This document shows, piece after piece, positions 61,401 through 64,000 of a stretch of DNA of 64,000 nt. How positions within the stretch are numbered: position 1 is the stretch's first letter; each line of letters begins with the position of its first letter. Origin of the DNA: Oreocharis arfaki (taxonomy: Eukaryota > Chordata > Aves > Passeriformes > Paramythiidae). The translations under genes were made by a program, and so were the position numbers. The notes under the pieces are model-generated. The model had not been told where the DNA came from and made no database searches. It saw only the letters and a program-made list of their open reading frames with translations. The stretch lies in contig VZRR01008077.1 in the NCBI GenBank assembly GCA_013398015.1, positions 774,826 through 838,825 of the forward strand, given 5' to 3'.

Positions 61401-63426
61401 AACGTTTCACATCATCCAACTCTGTCCCTAGCAGGAAAAGCAAGTTTCCAGAGTCACCCAAAAGCCAGTGTTTCATTGATCTGTAATCTTGCTCTGGATC
61501 TAAATAATTCAGTGGAATTTATCTGTATCTCTATGAAGTTGTTGCTTTCTGGGGGTGCCACTTAACGACAAAGCTCCAGAGGATGCTTCTGGGATTAGGT
61601 ACCATTTTACATCTTTGCAAGAGCACCACCTAACCCACAGCATGCTTCCTTGTCCAGAAAGGGGACTCAAATTAATGTTCTTAACAGGAAAAGACATAAC
61701 CCTAGCAGCAACACCCTCTATCTTATCCCTGATACCCCTAGAATAAAAGCCATGGCACTTACATCTGCCAGAGGGAGATGCACTCTGCAGTCGGACTCGT
61801 ATTTCACTCTCTGGGAAGATAAAAAGCAGATCATGAATATGGAGAGAGATTCATTTGTGCCCTGGGCTAGGAACGAATCTTTAGGCTGAAGTGAATTCCT
61901 TCCTTCTTGCTATGTTCCACCTTGCTGTCTTGCTGCTTAATCTGAGCAGTACTCATGGCCCATGTGAATTGGTTTGAAATTGGCTTGGGTGACATTTTGT
62001 TGCTTTAAATTCCAGGGAATGATATTTCACTCATTGATGGCCTCTGTTGAAAGCAATAGTGCTGCTATTGTCAGATATACAGAAGGTCTAATTATGTAGT
62101 CCTCAATCACACTGATGTTCCCACTCATCACAAATATTATTTTTATTGTCCTTCTGAACAAAAAAACTAGAGAGCCAAAAGAAGTTTACTAAATGTACAA
62201 ATTCCCTACCACTTCTTGGGTAAAACTGACATCTCTACAATGGGCTGTATGGTTCAGTCTCTTAGCACGTGCTGACCTCTGTTTTGGCTCACTGAAAGTA
62301 ATCAGTCCAGTTTTCAGCCAACATTCTCACCAGGTACCCAATGCTACTACTTTACTTTTACTGAACCTTATTGTCCAGCACAAGAAACTACAAAGCTAAT
62401 GTGATTTGGCTGGGGTAAGCCTTTCAACTTGCTTCCCACCAGCAAGATGGCCAGCCAGAACATGTGATACACACTCCTCAAGATGAAATCTGACAGTGCA
62501 TGCACTATAAAAGAAACACTATCTTGGCATTCATGTGGAGAAGATGATGGATTGGAATTATTTTCTGAAGTAATATGAGAAGCTGGACCTGATTCTCTAG
62601 TGTCTACTTTATTATGCATGGCCTAGTTCTGCTGGGAGCTCAGGTATGTAGTGTGCTAGAGGAGACTGTGATGATCTGAGGCAGAATAATTGGGAATGTG
62701 ACACTCTCCAGAAGGACTGTGAAAGACCATGCTGTGATTTATACCCACTGCTAAAATTAACTTGAATAAAGCGACACTATAGTTTCCTCTTCAAGCAACT
62801 GGAAACAGATATTACACTCTTTGAGACCAAGATAATCCTCCTTTCCCCAACACTGTTCATAAATTATTAGAAGAGCTAAATGATTTAAACAATGCAGAGC
62901 TTTACAGTGAGCTGGCTACACAGATCACAGTAAGTCCCCAATTTCCTCACCAACTCTTTACTACCAGCATGAGATTATTTCAGGGTATGGCTTTATAGTT
63001 GGCAAGAAAGATCGCAGTAGGAGAAGCATTAATGCAATTACTGCAAATATGTCAGAAGCGGGTCCTAGAGCATGGATGGACCAAGGTTATGGTAGTGAAC
63101 AGACAAGATGGAAGACTACGTCCTATGCTCTCAGACATTCAGGTTCCCAAGTAGATCCCGGCACAGCCCAAACTACCATGACCTTCACTAAGGTCAATTT
63201 TTACACCAGGCATGTTTAAACAACTTCTTACAGATTCATGGTTCATATCTAAAGTGGTGTAGATCCATGTACCTCACGTGACTGCTCTACAGGTAAACTG
63301 GTGGATTCCAGCTAAAGAATAGGGCTATTTAACACACCTGAATTATGCTGAACTGAAAAAGGAGGCTTCTCAGAGAACAGCATCACTCACCTCGACTTTG
63401 GCTTCTCCCTCTTGTAGAGGCAGATG
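34370..63426 (-). CDS. COL17A1: COL17A1, collagen XVII alpha-1 / BP180 (exons 6-56, 5' partial)
   Basis: Type II transmembrane collagen of hemidesmosomes, linking the keratin-plectin-BP230 plaque to the basement membrane. Fifty-one coding exons totalling 4,157 nt join in frame to 1,384 residues plus stop. Order from the N side: cytoplasmic segment with RESEIRVRLQSASPS and [16 protein letters not shown]; three related FGVxNN repeats; DCKFLLLEKEKAPAKEMELL; CPCGSCCSWWKW and one membrane helix; NC16A (AEEVRKLKSRVEDLEK); a long Gly-X-Y domain; many shorter collagen blocks with linkers; a Ser/Gly-rich segment; C-terminal YVGRRKRRSVGV. Every junction is phase 1, usually splitting a Gly codon, and all introns are GT-AG. 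Order and sequence match mammalian COL17A1; by offset these are human exons 6-56. The first about 130 residues lie right of the window. Confidence 0.97.
34585..34656 (-). CDS. COL17A1: COL17A1 exon 55: last collagen block
   Basis: Encodes (G)DPGPMGPPGRHGHRGPKGEK and GEK, continuous Gly-X-Y. Matches the human last block (GDRGPAGPPGHPGPPGPRG). Confidence 0.95.
34883..34945 (-). CDS. COL17A1: COL17A1 exon 54
   Basis: Encodes (T)HGAIQGPPGEKGERGYPGPK; the human equivalent is YGAIQGPPGQKGEMG. Confidence 0.95.
35529..35669 (-). CDS. COL17A1: COL17A1 exon 53
   Basis: Encodes (S)RGILQDLMSHTAQGPAGPP, a short collagen block, then ISKVFAAYGNVTADLMDFFR. NVT is an N-glycosylation sequon retained from human. 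Confidence 0.95.
35858..36274 (-). CDS. COL17A1: COL17A1 exon 52: collagen block and Ser/Gly-rich segment
   Basis: The largest exon here (417 nt). Starts [20 protein letters not shown], then about 90 residues of Ser/Gly-rich low-complexity sequence (for example SSYGSSMSSMSSYHASVGSD), and ends GSLDYNELALRVSESLQ. In human the same position is a Gly/Ser-rich segment of different sequence. Confidence 0.95.
36275..37055 (-). other. COL17A1: COL17A1 intron 51
   Basis: GT-AG intron of 781 nt; no other feature seen. Confidence 0.85.
37056..37208 (-). CDS. COL17A1: COL17A1 exon 51
   Basis: Encodes VGYSSLSGVRG, four GPP-type triplets, then GTGLLSYADITHSDEFRSEL and IQYLK. Human counterpart: AGLSFIPGPPG to SDSFRSELISYLTS. 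Confidence 0.95.
37464..37577 (-). CDS. COL17A1: COL17A1 exon 50
   Basis: Encodes (N)SEFSGVVGPPGPAGPPGPP and ends GTSLEDVSAYLQ; human has SEFRGIVGPPG at this place. Confidence 0.95.
37578..38110 (-). other. COL17A1: COL17A1 intron 49
   Basis: GT-AG intron of 533 nt, nothing else recognised. Confidence 0.85.
38111..38200 (-). CDS. COL17A1: COL17A1 exon 49
   Basis: Encodes [20 protein letters not shown] then YSDLTAYLQ. Human: [20 protein letters not shown]. Confidence 0.95.
38201..39288 (-). other. COL17A1: COL17A1 intron 48
   Basis: GT-AG intron of 1.1 kb, no other feature recognised. Confidence 0.85.
39289..39417 (-). CDS. COL17A1: COL17A1 exon 48
   Basis: Encodes [20 protein letters not shown], then LSLDYDELTRRFISYLS. 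Human: [20 protein letters not shown] to LSLDYAELSSRILSYMSS. Confidence 0.96.
39418..40086 (-). other. COL17A1: COL17A1 intron 47
   Basis: GT-AG intron of 669 nt, no other feature recognised. Confidence 0.85.
40087..40170 (-). CDS. COL17A1: COL17A1 exon 47: noncollagenous linker
   Basis: Encodes SSGRYESLSSSVSTTSILYQ then ELLDLLQ; contains no Gly-X-Y. Human: [20 protein letters not shown]. Confidence 0.94.
40171..40752 (-). other. COL17A1: COL17A1 intron 46
   Basis: GT-AG intron of 582 nt; nothing recognised. Confidence 0.85.
40753..40890 (-). CDS. COL17A1: COL17A1 exon 46
   Basis: Encodes [20 protein letters not shown], then LDYAELATRVMSYMT. Human: [20 protein letters not shown]. Confidence 0.96.
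41158..41271 (-). CDS. COL17A1: COL17A1 exon 45
   Basis: Encodes GSRQIQGPPG plus GPP triplets and SSQEIQQYVTDYLK. Human: SGQEIQQYISEYMQS. Confidence 0.96.
41272..41905 (-). other. COL17A1: COL17A1 intron 44
   Basis: GT-AG intron of 634 nt; nothing recognised. Confidence 0.85.
41906..41953 (-). CDS. COL17A1: COL17A1 exon 44
   Basis: Encodes (G)DAGVPGAPGIPGASR; human KGDPGVPGALGIPSG. Confidence 0.94.
41954..42323 (-). other. COL17A1: COL17A1 intron 43
   Basis: GT-AG intron of 370 nt; nothing recognised. Confidence 0.85.
42324..42380 (-). CDS. COL17A1: COL17A1 exon 43
   Basis: Encodes (G)[18 protein letters not shown]; human [16 protein letters not shown]. Confidence 0.94.
42543..42584 (-). 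CDS. COL17A1: COL17A1 exon 42
   Basis: Encodes (G)EPGDPGLSAFSSH; a 42-nt exon with acceptor atgcag and donor GTCAGT. Corresponds to the human GEQGLPGFSTSGSS region. Confidence 0.88.
42672..42698 (-). CDS. COL17A1: COL17A1 exon 41 (27-nt microexon)
   Basis: Encodes (G)ERGPRGLT: three triplets. Separated from exon 42 by only 87 nt. Confidence 0.9.
42699..43210 (-). other. COL17A1: COL17A1 intron 40
   Basis: GT-AG intron of 512 nt; nothing recognised. Confidence 0.85.
43211..43270 (-). CDS. COL17A1: COL17A1 exon 40
   Basis: Encodes (E)[19 protein letters not shown]. The human homologue has ETFLSGPPG, which favours the acceptor giving a start at 43270. A second in-frame acceptor (CACAG) would start the exon at 43255 and remove five residues. 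Confidence 0.92.
43425..43487 (-). CDS. COL17A1: COL17A1 exon 39
   Basis: Encodes (G)[20 protein letters not shown]; human [18 protein letters not shown]. Confidence 0.95.
43488..44183 (-). other. COL17A1: COL17A1 intron 38
   Basis: GT-AG intron of 696 nt; nothing recognised. Confidence 0.85.
44184..44225 (-). CDS. COL17A1: COL17A1 exon 38
   Basis: Encodes (G)ESVQGPPGPRGPP; human IPGPPGPRGPPG. Confidence 0.94.
44340..44393 (-). CDS. COL17A1: COL17A1 exon 37
   Basis: Encodes (M)[17 protein letters not shown]. Starts with TG completing the previous codon. Confidence 0.92.
44394..45558 (-). other. COL17A1: COL17A1 intron 36
   Basis: Intron of 1.2 kb. Contains a two-copy 20-bp tandem repeat at 45401-45440. 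No other exon recognised. Confidence 0.85.
45401..45440. repeat. Two-copy 20-bp tandem repeat
   Basis: Two adjacent CA-rich 20-mers differing at one base, inside COL17A1 intron 36. Confidence 0.9.
45559..45639 (-). CDS. COL17A1: COL17A1 exon 36: collagen triplets plus noncollagenous interruption
   Basis: Encodes (G)PRGEKGSPGEAVIETIRTE then VSSLASQ. Starts as Gly-X-Y and turns into an interruption of about 18 residues that could be helical. It joins in phase 1 with both neighbours. The interruption looks longer than in the human sequence I remember, which I could not check. Confidence 0.88.
45640..46327 (-). other. COL17A1: COL17A1 intron 35
   Basis: GT-AG intron of 688 nt; nothing recognised. 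Confidence 0.85.
46328..46363 (-). CDS. COL17A1: COL17A1 exon 35
   Basis: Encodes (G)PVGPAGLPGQQ; human GPAGPAGLPGHQ. Confidence 0.93.
46364..47069 (-). other. COL17A1: COL17A1 intron 34
   Basis: GT-AG intron of 706 nt with a GT/CA microsatellite at 46831-46860. Confidence 0.85.
46831..46860. repeat. (GT)n microsatellite
   Basis: Thirty bases of nearly pure GT repeat with one GC interruption, inside COL17A1 intron 34. Likely length-polymorphic. Confidence 0.95.
47070..47150 (-). CDS. COL17A1: COL17A1 exon 34
   Basis: Encodes (E)[19 protein letters not shown] then TGPPGVP; human [19 protein letters not shown]. Marks the start of the collagen block after the long domain. Confidence 0.95.
47375..47410 (-). 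CDS. COL17A1: COL17A1 exon 33
   Basis: Encodes (G)EPGAPGRVLSA, the end of the long collagen domain; human GEPGAPGKIVTS. Confidence 0.94.
47411..47949 (-). other. COL17A1: COL17A1 intron 32
   Basis: GT-AG intron of 539 nt; nothing recognised. Confidence 0.85.
47950..47985 (-). CDS. COL17A1: COL17A1 exon 32
   Basis: Encodes (G)LPGNPGRPGAK; human GLPGTPGRPGIK. Confidence 0.94.
47986..48644 (-). other. COL17A1: COL17A1 intron 31
   Basis: GT-AG intron of 659 nt; nothing recognised. Confidence 0.85.
48645..48671 (-). CDS. COL17A1: COL17A1 exon 31 (27-nt microexon)
   Basis: Encodes (G)LTGPQGPP; human GLTGPQGPQ. Confidence 0.93.
49022..49093 (-). CDS. COL17A1: COL17A1 exon 30
   Basis: Encodes (G)EPGLMGMPGARGPPGPTGD and AGEP; human [20 protein letters not shown]. 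Confidence 0.95.
49094..49453 (-). other. COL17A1: COL17A1 intron 29
   Basis: GT-AG intron of 360 nt; nothing recognised. Confidence 0.85.
49454..49489 (-). CDS. COL17A1: COL17A1 exon 29
   Basis: Encodes (G)QAGRDGQPGEK; human GPAGPDGHQGPR. Confidence 0.94.
49490..49840 (-). other. COL17A1: COL17A1 intron 28
   Basis: GT-AG intron of 351 nt; nothing recognised. Confidence 0.85.
49841..49903 (-). CDS. COL17A1: COL17A1 exon 28
   Basis: Encodes (G)EQGSRGMPGPPGEPGAKGP and V; human GEPGMRGLPGAVGEPGAKG. Confidence 0.95.
   Translation of the reverse strand: MNKAQEECLDLQESQGLKDL
49904..50277 (-). other. COL17A1: COL17A1 intron 27
   Basis: GT-AG intron of 374 nt with a GTCAGT donor; nothing else recognised. 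Confidence 0.85.
50278..50313 (-). CDS. COL17A1: COL17A1 exon 27
   Basis: Encodes (G)DQGEKGSRGLT; human GDQGEKGPRGLT. Confidence 0.95.
50498..50533 (-). CDS. COL17A1: COL17A1 exon 26
   Basis: Encodes (G)EKGSSGPPGPK; human GDKGPMGPPGPK. Confidence 0.95.
50534..50913 (-). other. COL17A1: COL17A1 intron 25
   Basis: GT-AG intron of 380 nt (donor GTAACT); nothing else recognised. Confidence 0.85.
50914..50967 (-). CDS. COL17A1: COL17A1 exon 25
   Basis: Encodes (G)PPGLQGFRGEAGLPGAK; human GPVGLQGLRGEVGLPGVK. Confidence 0.95.
51111..51146 (-). CDS. COL17A1: COL17A1 exon 24
   Basis: Encodes (G)LMGSPGPQGPP; human GSSGSPGPQGPP. Confidence 0.95.
51147..51513 (-). other. COL17A1: COL17A1 intron 23
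   Basis: GT-AG intron of 367 nt; nothing recognised. Confidence 0.85.
51514..51576 (-). CDS. COL17A1: COL17A1 exon 23
   Basis: Encodes (G)[19 protein letters not shown] and K; human GAAGEPGPHGPPGVPGSVG. Confidence 0.95.
51577..52070 (-). other. COL17A1: COL17A1 intron 22
   Basis: GT-AG intron of 494 nt; nothing recognised. Confidence 0.85.
52071..52175 (-). CDS. COL17A1: COL17A1 exon 22
   Basis: Encodes (G)[19 protein letters not shown] followed by RGEPGPPGFGEKGDR; human [20 protein letters not shown] with GSGEKGER. The GPPGFGEKG stretch keeps the one-residue phase break found in human. Confidence 0.96.
52352..52414 (-). CDS. COL17A1: COL17A1 exon 21
   Basis: Encodes (G)[19 protein letters not shown] and M; human [20 protein letters not shown]. 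Confidence 0.95.
52415..52896 (-). other. COL17A1: COL17A1 intron 20
   Basis: GT-AG intron of 482 nt; nothing recognised. Confidence 0.85.
52897..52923 (-). CDS. COL17A1: COL17A1 exon 20 (27-nt microexon)
   Basis: Encodes (G)DRGLPGVP; human GDRGFPGTP. Confidence 0.94.
52924..53412 (-). other. COL17A1: COL17A1 intron 19
   Basis: GT-AG intron of 489 nt; nothing recognised. Confidence 0.85.
53413..53439 (-). CDS. COL17A1: COL17A1 exon 19 (27-nt microexon)
   Basis: Encodes (G)DMGIQGPK; human GDMGSPGPK. Confidence 0.93.
53440..54374 (-). other. COL17A1: COL17A1 intron 18
   Basis: GT-AG intron of 935 nt, more than half of which is a CR1 fragment inserted antisense to the gene. Confidence 0.85.
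53685..54244 (+). mobile_element. CR1 LINE fragment in COL17A1 intron 18
   Basis: Best-preserved CR1 copy here, + orientation (antisense to COL17A1). It shows gacaagaggaaatggcttca and the 3' end gactccatgatcttcaaggt then ccaacctaaacaattctatgattctttt, the terminal repeat. 5'-truncated; left edge approximate. Its 3' end lies 131 nt from exon 18. Confidence 0.9.
54375..54413 (-). CDS. COL17A1: COL17A1 exon 18: start of collagen domain
   Basis: Encodes (G)YFRGERGERGEK, the first Gly-X-Y triplets after NC16A; human GNLRGSPGPKG. Confidence 0.93.
54712..54927 (-). CDS. COL17A1: COL17A1 exon 17: NC16A juxtamembrane linker
   Basis: Encodes AEEVRKLKSRVEDLEKINGG to NEESVWLMVKSRLNKEIERG, a coiled-coil-like linker between membrane and collagen. 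In human this is the shedding region and main pemphigoid autoantigen. The flanks are conserved, but human LERIRRSILPYGD is replaced by LEKINGGLLAING-like sequence, so the RIRR proprotein-convertase motif is absent. Confidence 0.96.
54928..55363 (-). other. COL17A1: COL17A1 intron 16
   Basis: GT-AG intron of 436 nt; nothing recognised. Confidence 0.85.
55364..55513 (-). CDS. COL17A1: COL17A1 exon 16: transmembrane segment
   Basis: Encodes APSWCPCGSCCSWWKW then LLGLLLAWLFLLGLLFGLIA, one hydrophobic helix with a Cys-rich cytoplasmic border that could be palmitoylated. Nearly identical to human; type II orientation is known for the family. Confidence 0.97.
55514..56107 (-). other. COL17A1: COL17A1 intron 15
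   Basis: GT-AG intron of 594 nt; nothing recognised. Confidence 0.85.
56108..56152 (-). CDS. COL17A1: COL17A1 exon 15
   Basis: Encodes (G)GLKSMPKRDKETYA, cytoplasmic. Diverged from human but in phase with both neighbours and with clean splice sites. Confidence 0.88.
56292..56381 (-). CDS. COL17A1: COL17A1 exon 14
   Basis: Encodes (G)[19 protein letters not shown] then ADTGLKSDAN; human [20 protein letters not shown]. An internal TTATTCTGCAG is a good acceptor that would start the exon at 56318 in frame. Confidence 0.94.
56382..56747 (-). other. COL17A1: COL17A1 intron 13
   Basis: GT-AG intron of 366 nt; nothing recognised. Confidence 0.85.
56748..56909 (-). CDS. COL17A1: COL17A1 exon 13
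   Basis: Encodes cytoplasmic residues with DILRKDCKFLLLEKEKAPAK and EMELLVMTKDSGKVFSAS; human [20 protein letters not shown]. This is part of the plaque-binding cytoplasmic domain. Confidence 0.96.
56910..58166 (-). other. COL17A1: COL17A1 intron 12
   Basis: Intron of 1.3 kb. No exon or repeat family recognised on either strand; a 172-codon + strand open frame here lacks recognisable motifs. Confidence 0.8.
58167..58232 (-). CDS. COL17A1: COL17A1 exon 12: third FGVxNN-type repeat
   Basis: Encodes (A)YGMKNTSQSNTMASTGVSA and SA; human [20 protein letters not shown]. Confidence 0.93.
58233..58582 (-). other. COL17A1: COL17A1 intron 11
   Basis: GT-AG intron of 350 nt; nothing recognised. Confidence 0.85.
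58583..58654 (-). CDS. COL17A1: COL17A1 exon 11: second FGVxNN repeat
   Basis: Encodes (V)FGVQNNLSPSSSSVTQNAT and AASA; human VFGMQNNLAPSLTTLS. Confidence 0.94.
58655..59095 (-). other. COL17A1: COL17A1 intron 10
   Basis: GT-AG intron of 441 nt; nothing recognised. Confidence 0.85.
59096..59167 (-). CDS. COL17A1: COL17A1 exon 10: first FGVxNN repeat
   Basis: Encodes (V)FGVPNNLAPTNHTLNAGLS and SSST; human [20 protein letters not shown]. Confidence 0.94.
59168..59911 (-). other. COL17A1: COL17A1 intron 9
   Basis: GT-AG intron of 744 nt. An imperfect 19/20-bp tandem duplication lies at 59188-59226, close to the exon 10 acceptor. Confidence 0.85.
59912..60055 (-). CDS. COL17A1: COL17A1 exon 9
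   Basis: Encodes (V)SGTYDTTILNTALPSYMWS then STLPAGSSLGGYHNSSSLIN; human [20 protein letters not shown]. Confidence 0.96.
60056..61283 (-). other. COL17A1: COL17A1 intron 8
   Basis: Intron of 1.2 kb carrying a CR1 fragment at 60606-60905 in the same orientation as the gene. Nothing else recognised. Confidence 0.85.
60606..60905 (-). mobile_element. CR1 LINE fragment in COL17A1 intron 8
   Basis: Minus-strand CR1 3' fragment: on + strand it begins with the reverse tail agaatcacagaatcctagaa, then gtttgggttggaagggacct, classic CR1 3'UTR in reverse, ending near ccttgtcctgtcacac. Sense with respect to COL17A1. About 300 nt, 5'-truncated. Confidence 0.92.
61284..61427 (-). CDS. COL17A1: COL17A1 exon 8
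   Basis: Encodes (W)[19 protein letters not shown] then SSTLPIPKKAVVETKMVTES; human [20 protein letters not shown]. Cytoplasmic domain. Confidence 0.97.
61428..61762 (-). other. COL17A1: COL17A1 intron 7
   Basis: GT-AG intron of 335 nt; nothing recognised. Confidence 0.85.
61763..61810 (-). CDS. COL17A1: COL17A1 exon 7
   Basis: Encodes (E)SEIRVRLQSASPSGR; human ESEIRVRLQSASPSTR. The next Trp codon is split T|GG. Confidence 0.96.
61811..63390 (-). other. COL17A1: COL17A1 intron 6
   Basis: Intron of 1.6 kb; no exon or repeat family recognised. Confidence 0.8.
63391..63426 (-). CDS. COL17A1: COL17A1 exon 6: first exon seen
   Basis: Encodes SASTRGRSQSR with phase-1 ends; human SSSTRGRSQTR. 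The most 5' coding exon within the window. Confidence 0.93.
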
Positions 63427-64000
63427 CTGTGAACAGCAATGAGAGAAAAGCAATATTAGTCTTTACTGCCTATGACATCTGAAAATCAACATACGGATCT
63501 TGCTCAGGGTGCCCATATTCAGACAGCAACTTTTCTTGGAGCACAGCTGGGAGAATTGAACCGTAAGTTTTTACCAGGCTCCCCCTAGACCATAAGGTAT
63601 CTTAAAGAATCAGTAGCACCTTTAGCCTTTCTGGACGAGATGTTTCTTATTGTACAGAGAAATGTTGTTCATAGATGGTGATGTCCCATTTCAAATGGCC
63701 AAAAGGAAGTTAAGAGGCCTGCTTACCCCACTGACAAATCTGGATTTTATGAAACCCTGCCTCCTCTATGAGCCAAAAGGTGACCTGATCATAATGTTTC
63801 ACTATCTTCACTGAGTAAAATCAGCAGCTCGGAGTTTGGACAGGGCACGCTCGTACCTTCTGACAATGTTCAGTGTAAATGTATCACTTGATAGTCACTT
63901 CACCTTTCCATATATACTTGCTGAGGTCTAGAAATTAGATACTGGAAAAGTATATCCAGCAATGGCTTAAAACCCTATGAGTCTGGACTTTCTTGCTTGC
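63427..64000 (-). other. COL17A1: COL17A1 intron 5 (3' part)
   Basis: I looked for the preceding exon (human motif SSPEYPRKEFA) on the minus strand and did not find it, so this stretch is taken as intron running past the window edge. Confidence 0.75.

Noticed and set aside
63541..63900. Search for COL17A1 exon 5 upstream of 63426
   Set aside because: Potential donor-like GTACGAG and GTAAG sequences on the minus strand were checked, but no reading frame resembling the human SSPEYPRKEF region precedes them.
1..64000. Search for an undescribed multi-gene system, CRISPR array, rRNA, tRNA or viral insertion
   Set aside because: Both strands are explained by two conserved vertebrate genes, their introns and three CR1 fragments. 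I saw no convincing evidence for anything of that kind.

Overview
This window is a piece of a vertebrate nuclear chromosome, most likely from a bird. It carries spliced genes with GT-AG introns, long AT-rich introns, and three CR1-type LINE fragments whose 3' ends carry the ATTCTRTG-like repeat tail typical of avian CR1. The species cannot be named from the sequence.

Two genes lie tail to tail, the same neighbour order as I recall for human 10q24-25. On the + strand is SLK (STE20-like serine/threonine kinase). The window starts inside its first intron; 18 coding exons between 4413 and 28492 correspond to human exons 2-19, followed by a long 3'UTR to about 33.5 kb. The reconstructed exons join in frame and give 1,193 codons before the stop. 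They encode the kinase domain (all but the glycine loop), an acidic linker encoded mainly by one 1,380-nt exon, and a C-terminal coiled-coil region.

On the - strand is COL17A1 (collagen XVII, BP180). Its stop codon is at 34370 and 51 coding exons run up to 63426, matching human exons 6-56 by offset; exons for roughly the first 130 residues are beyond the right edge. The exons encode most of the cytoplasmic domain, one transmembrane segment, the NC16A linker, a long Gly-X-Y domain, a series of shorter collagen blocks separated by noncollagenous linkers, a Ser/Gly-rich segment and the basic C-terminus. Every complete exon is a multiple of 3 and every junction is phase 1.

The left half (SLK introns) is AT-rich; from about 31 kb rightwards the sequence is more GC-rich and exon-dense. 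The predicted poly(A) sites of the two genes are only a few hundred bases apart. I see no bacterial, viral or mobile gene cluster and no third protein-coding gene. The two genes have unrelated functions (cytoskeletal kinase; hemidesmosome adhesion) and share only their position.

The most interesting non-coding signal is a dense cluster of TGCATG motifs (RBFOX consensus) in the 300 bases upstream of SLK exon 13, the 93-nt in-frame cassette exon. Also notable are a tandem NAGNAG acceptor at SLK exon 9, exonic in-frame alternative acceptors in COL17A1, loss of the mammalian RIRR motif in NC16A, and a repeated helix-collagen-helix exon module at the COL17A1 C-terminus.
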